Source: JADKAV01 sp963732355 (GTDB taxonomy: Bacteria > Actinomycetota > Actinomycetes > S36-B12 > UBA10799). From it: a DNA stretch of 64,000 bases. The position numbers were made by a program, and so were the translations under genes. This document shows, piece by piece, positions 62,149 through 64,000 of the stretch (position 1 is the first letter of the stretch; every line of letters begins with the position of its first letter). Below the pieces are notes generated by a model, which ran no database searches, was not told the origin of the DNA, and saw nothing but the letters and a program-made list of their open reading frames with translations. The stretch lies in NCBI GenBank assembly GCA_963732355.1, contig CAVSZD010000006.1, positions 248,001 through 312,000 of the forward strand. The letters run 5' to 3'.

Positions 62149-62204
62149 TTGACTCAGCAGCGCGCGAGCAACTATTACCGTTATGATCGAAGCCAACGAG
62201 GGGT
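62149..62204 (+). promoter_or_regulatory. metK promoter and ribosome-binding site
   Basis: TTGACT at 62149-62154 and TATTAC at 62173-62178 with an 18-bp spacer. GAGGGG at 62199-62204 lies 6 bases before the ATG. I see no SAM riboswitch fold in the short leader. Confidence 0.6.
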
Positions 62205-62210
62205 AGGTAC

Positions 62211-63404
62211 ATGTCAAAGCGCTTGTTCACGTCCGAATCCGTGACCGAGGGTCACCCGGACAAGATGGCCGACCAGATCTCCGACACCATTCTGGACGCG
62301 ATGCTCAAGGACGATCCGGGCAGCCGGGTCGCCGTCGAGACCTTCCTGACCACGGGCTTGTGCCTGGTCGGTGGCGAGGTCACCACCTCCACCTGGGTCG
62401 ACATCCCGGCCCTTGTCCGCGAGACCGTACTCGGGATCGGCTACGACTCCTCCGACAAGGGCTTCGATGGGGCCTCCTGCGGCGTGTCGATCGCGATTGG
62501 CAAACAGTCCCCTGACATCGCCGCCGGCGTCGATGACGCGCTCGAGGAACGAGTGGGCGGCAGCGGTGACCCGCTTGACGCCCAGGGCGCCGGCGACCAG
62601 GGCCTGATGTTCGGCTACGCCTGCGACGACACCCCCGAACTCATGCCACTACCCATCTCGCTGGCGCACAGGTTGTCGCAGCGCCTGGCGCAGGTACGCA
62701 AGAACGGCACCCTGCCCTACCTTCGACCCGACGGCAAGACCCAGGTCACGATCGAGTACGACGCCGATCGGGCTGTTCGCCTCGACACCGTGGTGCTCAG
62801 CACCCAGCACGCCCCCAGGATCGACCTTGACAACCTGCTCACCCCGGACATCCGCGAGCAGGTCGTCGACCCGGTGCTGGCCGAACTCGCGCTGGACACC
62901 GAGGGATACCGCCTCCTGGTCAACCCCACGGGCATCTTCGAGGTCGGCGGTCCGCAGGGTGACGCGGGCCTGACCGGCCGCAAAATCATCGTTGACACGT
63001 ACGGCGGCATGGCCCGACACGGCGGCGGCGCCTTCTCCGGCAAGGACCCGTCCAAGGTCGACCGCTCGGCGGCCTACGCGATGCGCTGGGTGGCCAAGAA
63101 CGTGGTCGCGGCCGGTCTGGCCAAGCGCTGCGAGGTGCAGGTGGCCTATGCGATCGGCGTGTCGCACCCGGTGGGCCTGTTCGTGCAGACATTCGGTACC
63201 GGCACGGTGCCCGACCAGCAGATTCAGGATGCGGTCACCAGCGTCTTCGACCTGCGACCGGCTGCCTTGGTGGCTGAGCTTGACCTCCTGCGCCCGATCT
63301 ACGCGCAGACCGCTGCATACGGGCACTTCGGCCGGGAACTGCCCGACTTCACCTGGGAGAGCACCCACCGCGCCGAGGCTCTTGCCGCTGCGGTCAAGGG
63401 CTGA
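62211..63404 (+). CDS. metK: S-adenosylmethionine synthetase
   Basis: 397 residues. GHPDKMADQ near residue 15, the GAGDQGLMFGYACDDTPELMPLPI loop, and GGGAFSGKDPSKVDRSAAY are the ATP and methionine binding blocks. It makes SAM for the methyltransferase, radical SAM proteins and AhcY cycle in this window. Palindrome copy 5 starts 58 bp after its stop. Confidence 0.98.
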   Translation: MSKRLFTSESVTEGHPDKMADQISDTILDAMLKDDPGSRVAVETFLTTGLCLVGGEVTTSTWVDIPALVRETVLGIGYDSSDKGFDGASCGVSIAIGKQSPDIAAGVDDALEERVGGSGDPLDAQGAGDQGLMFGYACDDTPELMPLPISLAHRLSQRLAQVRKNGTLPYLRPDGKTQVTIEYDADRAVRLDTVVLSTQHAPRIDLDNLLTPDIREQVVDPVLAELALDTEGYRLLVNPTGIFEVGGPQGDAGLTGRKIIVDTYGGMARHGGGAFSGKDPSKVDRSAAYAMRWVAKNVVAAGLAKRCEVQVAYAIGVSHPVGLFVQTFGTGTVPDQQIQDAVTSVFDLRPAALVAELDLLRPIYAQTAAYGHFGRELPDFTWESTHRAEALAAAVKG

Positions 63405-63435
63405 GCCAGGGCGGCCGAACCCTCGCGTGGTCGTG

Positions 63436-63462
63436 GCTGCTGGCCGCTGCTGGCCGCTCCTG
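63436..63462. repeat. 10-bp tandem repeat left of palindrome copy 5
   Basis: GCTGCTGGCC occurs twice (63436-63455) and a third partial unit GCTCCTGG runs into copy 5. Confidence 0.7.
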
Positions 63463-63530
63463 GTTAGAGGTTGTGCTGTTGGTTAGCGAATCCACGCGTT
63501 GTTTCTCTAACGAACAGCACAACCTCTAAC
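63463..63530. repeat. 68-bp palindromic element, copy 5
   Basis: Arms GTTAGAGGTTGTGCTGTTGG and GAACAGCACAACCTCTAAC, core as in the others but TTTCTC in place of TTTCGC in the right inner arm. It lies between the convergent metK and conserved hypothetical gene. Confidence 0.9.
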
Positions 63531-63569
63531 CAACCGGGCCGAGCCGACAACCAACCGGTCGAGCCGGCG
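63528..63569. repeat. 21-bp tandem repeat right of palindrome copy 5
   Basis: AACCAACCGG-n-CnGAGCCG occurs at 63528 and 63549, period 21; the first unit begins inside the palindrome end. Confidence 0.7.
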
Positions 63570-63571
63570 GG

Positions 63572-63964
63572 TCAGCCGCCCAAACCGGCCGCGTCCCGCA
63601 AGGCCTCTTCGAACCCCTCGAGATCCGCGACTGTCAGGGTGAGACCGGGGTGCAGGATGATTCCTGAGGGATCCAGGATCTTCACCGGCTCCCGGAATTC
63701 CACGCAGATCCCCCCGACTGTCGTCGTACCGAACGTGGCTCCCCGGTCAGCGAACGAACCGCGCGCGCCGATGGCCTTGACGGCCGAAAAGGGACCCGTT
63801 CGAGACACGCACCGGATATTCTTCACAGAGGTTCGGCAACGCCAGGGCCCGAAACGCGCGTCGAGGGTCTTCTGGCTAAGGTCCACCTTCGCGGTCAACG
63901 GAGTAACCCCAATAGCGGCCAGCGCTGGGAGATACTTCTTCTCGAAGGCGAATTCGAATCGCAC
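63572..63964 (-). CDS. conserved actinobacterial protein of unknown function
   Basis: 130 residues from GTG 63964. The pattern LDARFGPWRCRTSVKNI, GSFADRGATFGTTTVGGICVEFREPV and the final HPGLTLTVADLEGFEEAL belongs to a family of small beta-rich proteins widespread in actinobacteria. No catalytic motif is visible. An ATG at 63988 would add eight residues. The gene converges on metK. Confidence 0.7.
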   Translation of the reverse strand: MRFEFAFEKKYLPALAAIGVTPLTAKVDLSQKTLDARFGPWRCRTSVKNIRCVSRTGPFSAVKAIGARGSFADRGATFGTTTVGGICVEFREPVKILDPSGIILHPGLTLTVADLEGFEEALRDAAGLGG

Positions 63965-64000
63965 TGTCCAACCGTACGCCCCCGACATACGCGAGGTGAA

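Noticed and set aside
62121..62210. SAM riboswitch before metK
   Set aside because: The gap after the terminator is only 90 bp and is filled by a promoter and ribosome-binding site.

Overview
The window is GC-rich bacterial DNA from an actinobacterium. The evidence is the WhiB regulator, the Crp/nth/ArsA-pair/WhiB/bifunctional-PBP block in the order known from mycobacteria and streptomycetes, frequent GTG and TTG starts, DUF222-HNH (13E12-type) and SHOCT genes, and NarGHJI/NarK of actinobacterial type. No species can be named. The presence of narGHJI and a YdeP-type molybdoenzyme suggests a facultatively anaerobic, nitrate-respiring organism.

Layout. 1-15.4 kb is a conserved core block: Nudix CoA diphosphatase (cut by the window edge), nth, an RsiG-like c-di-GMP-type anti-sigma factor, crp, a GT87 mannosyltransferase, MBL hydrolase, Nudix, RidA, a 51-codon DUF4177 gene, two Get3/ArsA-like ATPases, YceI, whiB4-like, a class A PBP, a TetR/epimerase pair, YqeY, a metallophosphoesterase and tRNA-Pro(CGG). 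15.6-31.8 kb is an accessory, stress-flavoured region. It holds a DUF1269-arylsulfatase fusion (frameshifted), DUF2127, SHOCT, DUF6325, DUF7144, DUF2252, PAP2, an anaerobic sulfatase-maturase with a SEC-C tail, an AI-2E transporter, a MalT-like LuxR ATPase, HIT, an AlkD-like protein, and a second frameshifted membrane gene. 31.9-43.6 kb carries asd, GNAT, DUF222-HNH, SRPBCC, a YdeP-type molybdoenzyme, a Cys-containing HTH regulator with DUF2249 and a methyltransferase, a MOSC protein, a K+ channel and YwiC. 43.6-58.6 kb is the nitrate respiration and molybdenum cofactor region: a regulator-narGHJI-ywiC operon with coupled starts, divergent narK1-narK2, then moeA-mobA and moaC-mog/moaE-moaA-moaD. 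58.6-64 kb has lysC, ahcY, a small secreted protein, metK and a conserved hypothetical gene.

How the parts work together. The moa/moe/mob genes make the cofactor for NarG and the YdeP-type enzyme; NarK1/NarK2 move nitrate and nitrite. Two related HTH regulators with C-terminal cysteines, one leading the nar operon and one divergent from DUF2249, have similar palindromes in their promoters, which suggests a shared nitrogen-oxide or redox signal. The sulfatase carries the Cys-type activation motif and its likely maturase lies 5 kb downstream.

Most unusual feature. Five copies of an exactly 68-bp near-palindrome (3725, 3906, 8405, 13862, 63463) lie in intergenic gaps, four of them between convergent genes. 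All have the same core orientation, and most are bordered by short tandem repeats that differ from site to site. I know of no named element that matches it.
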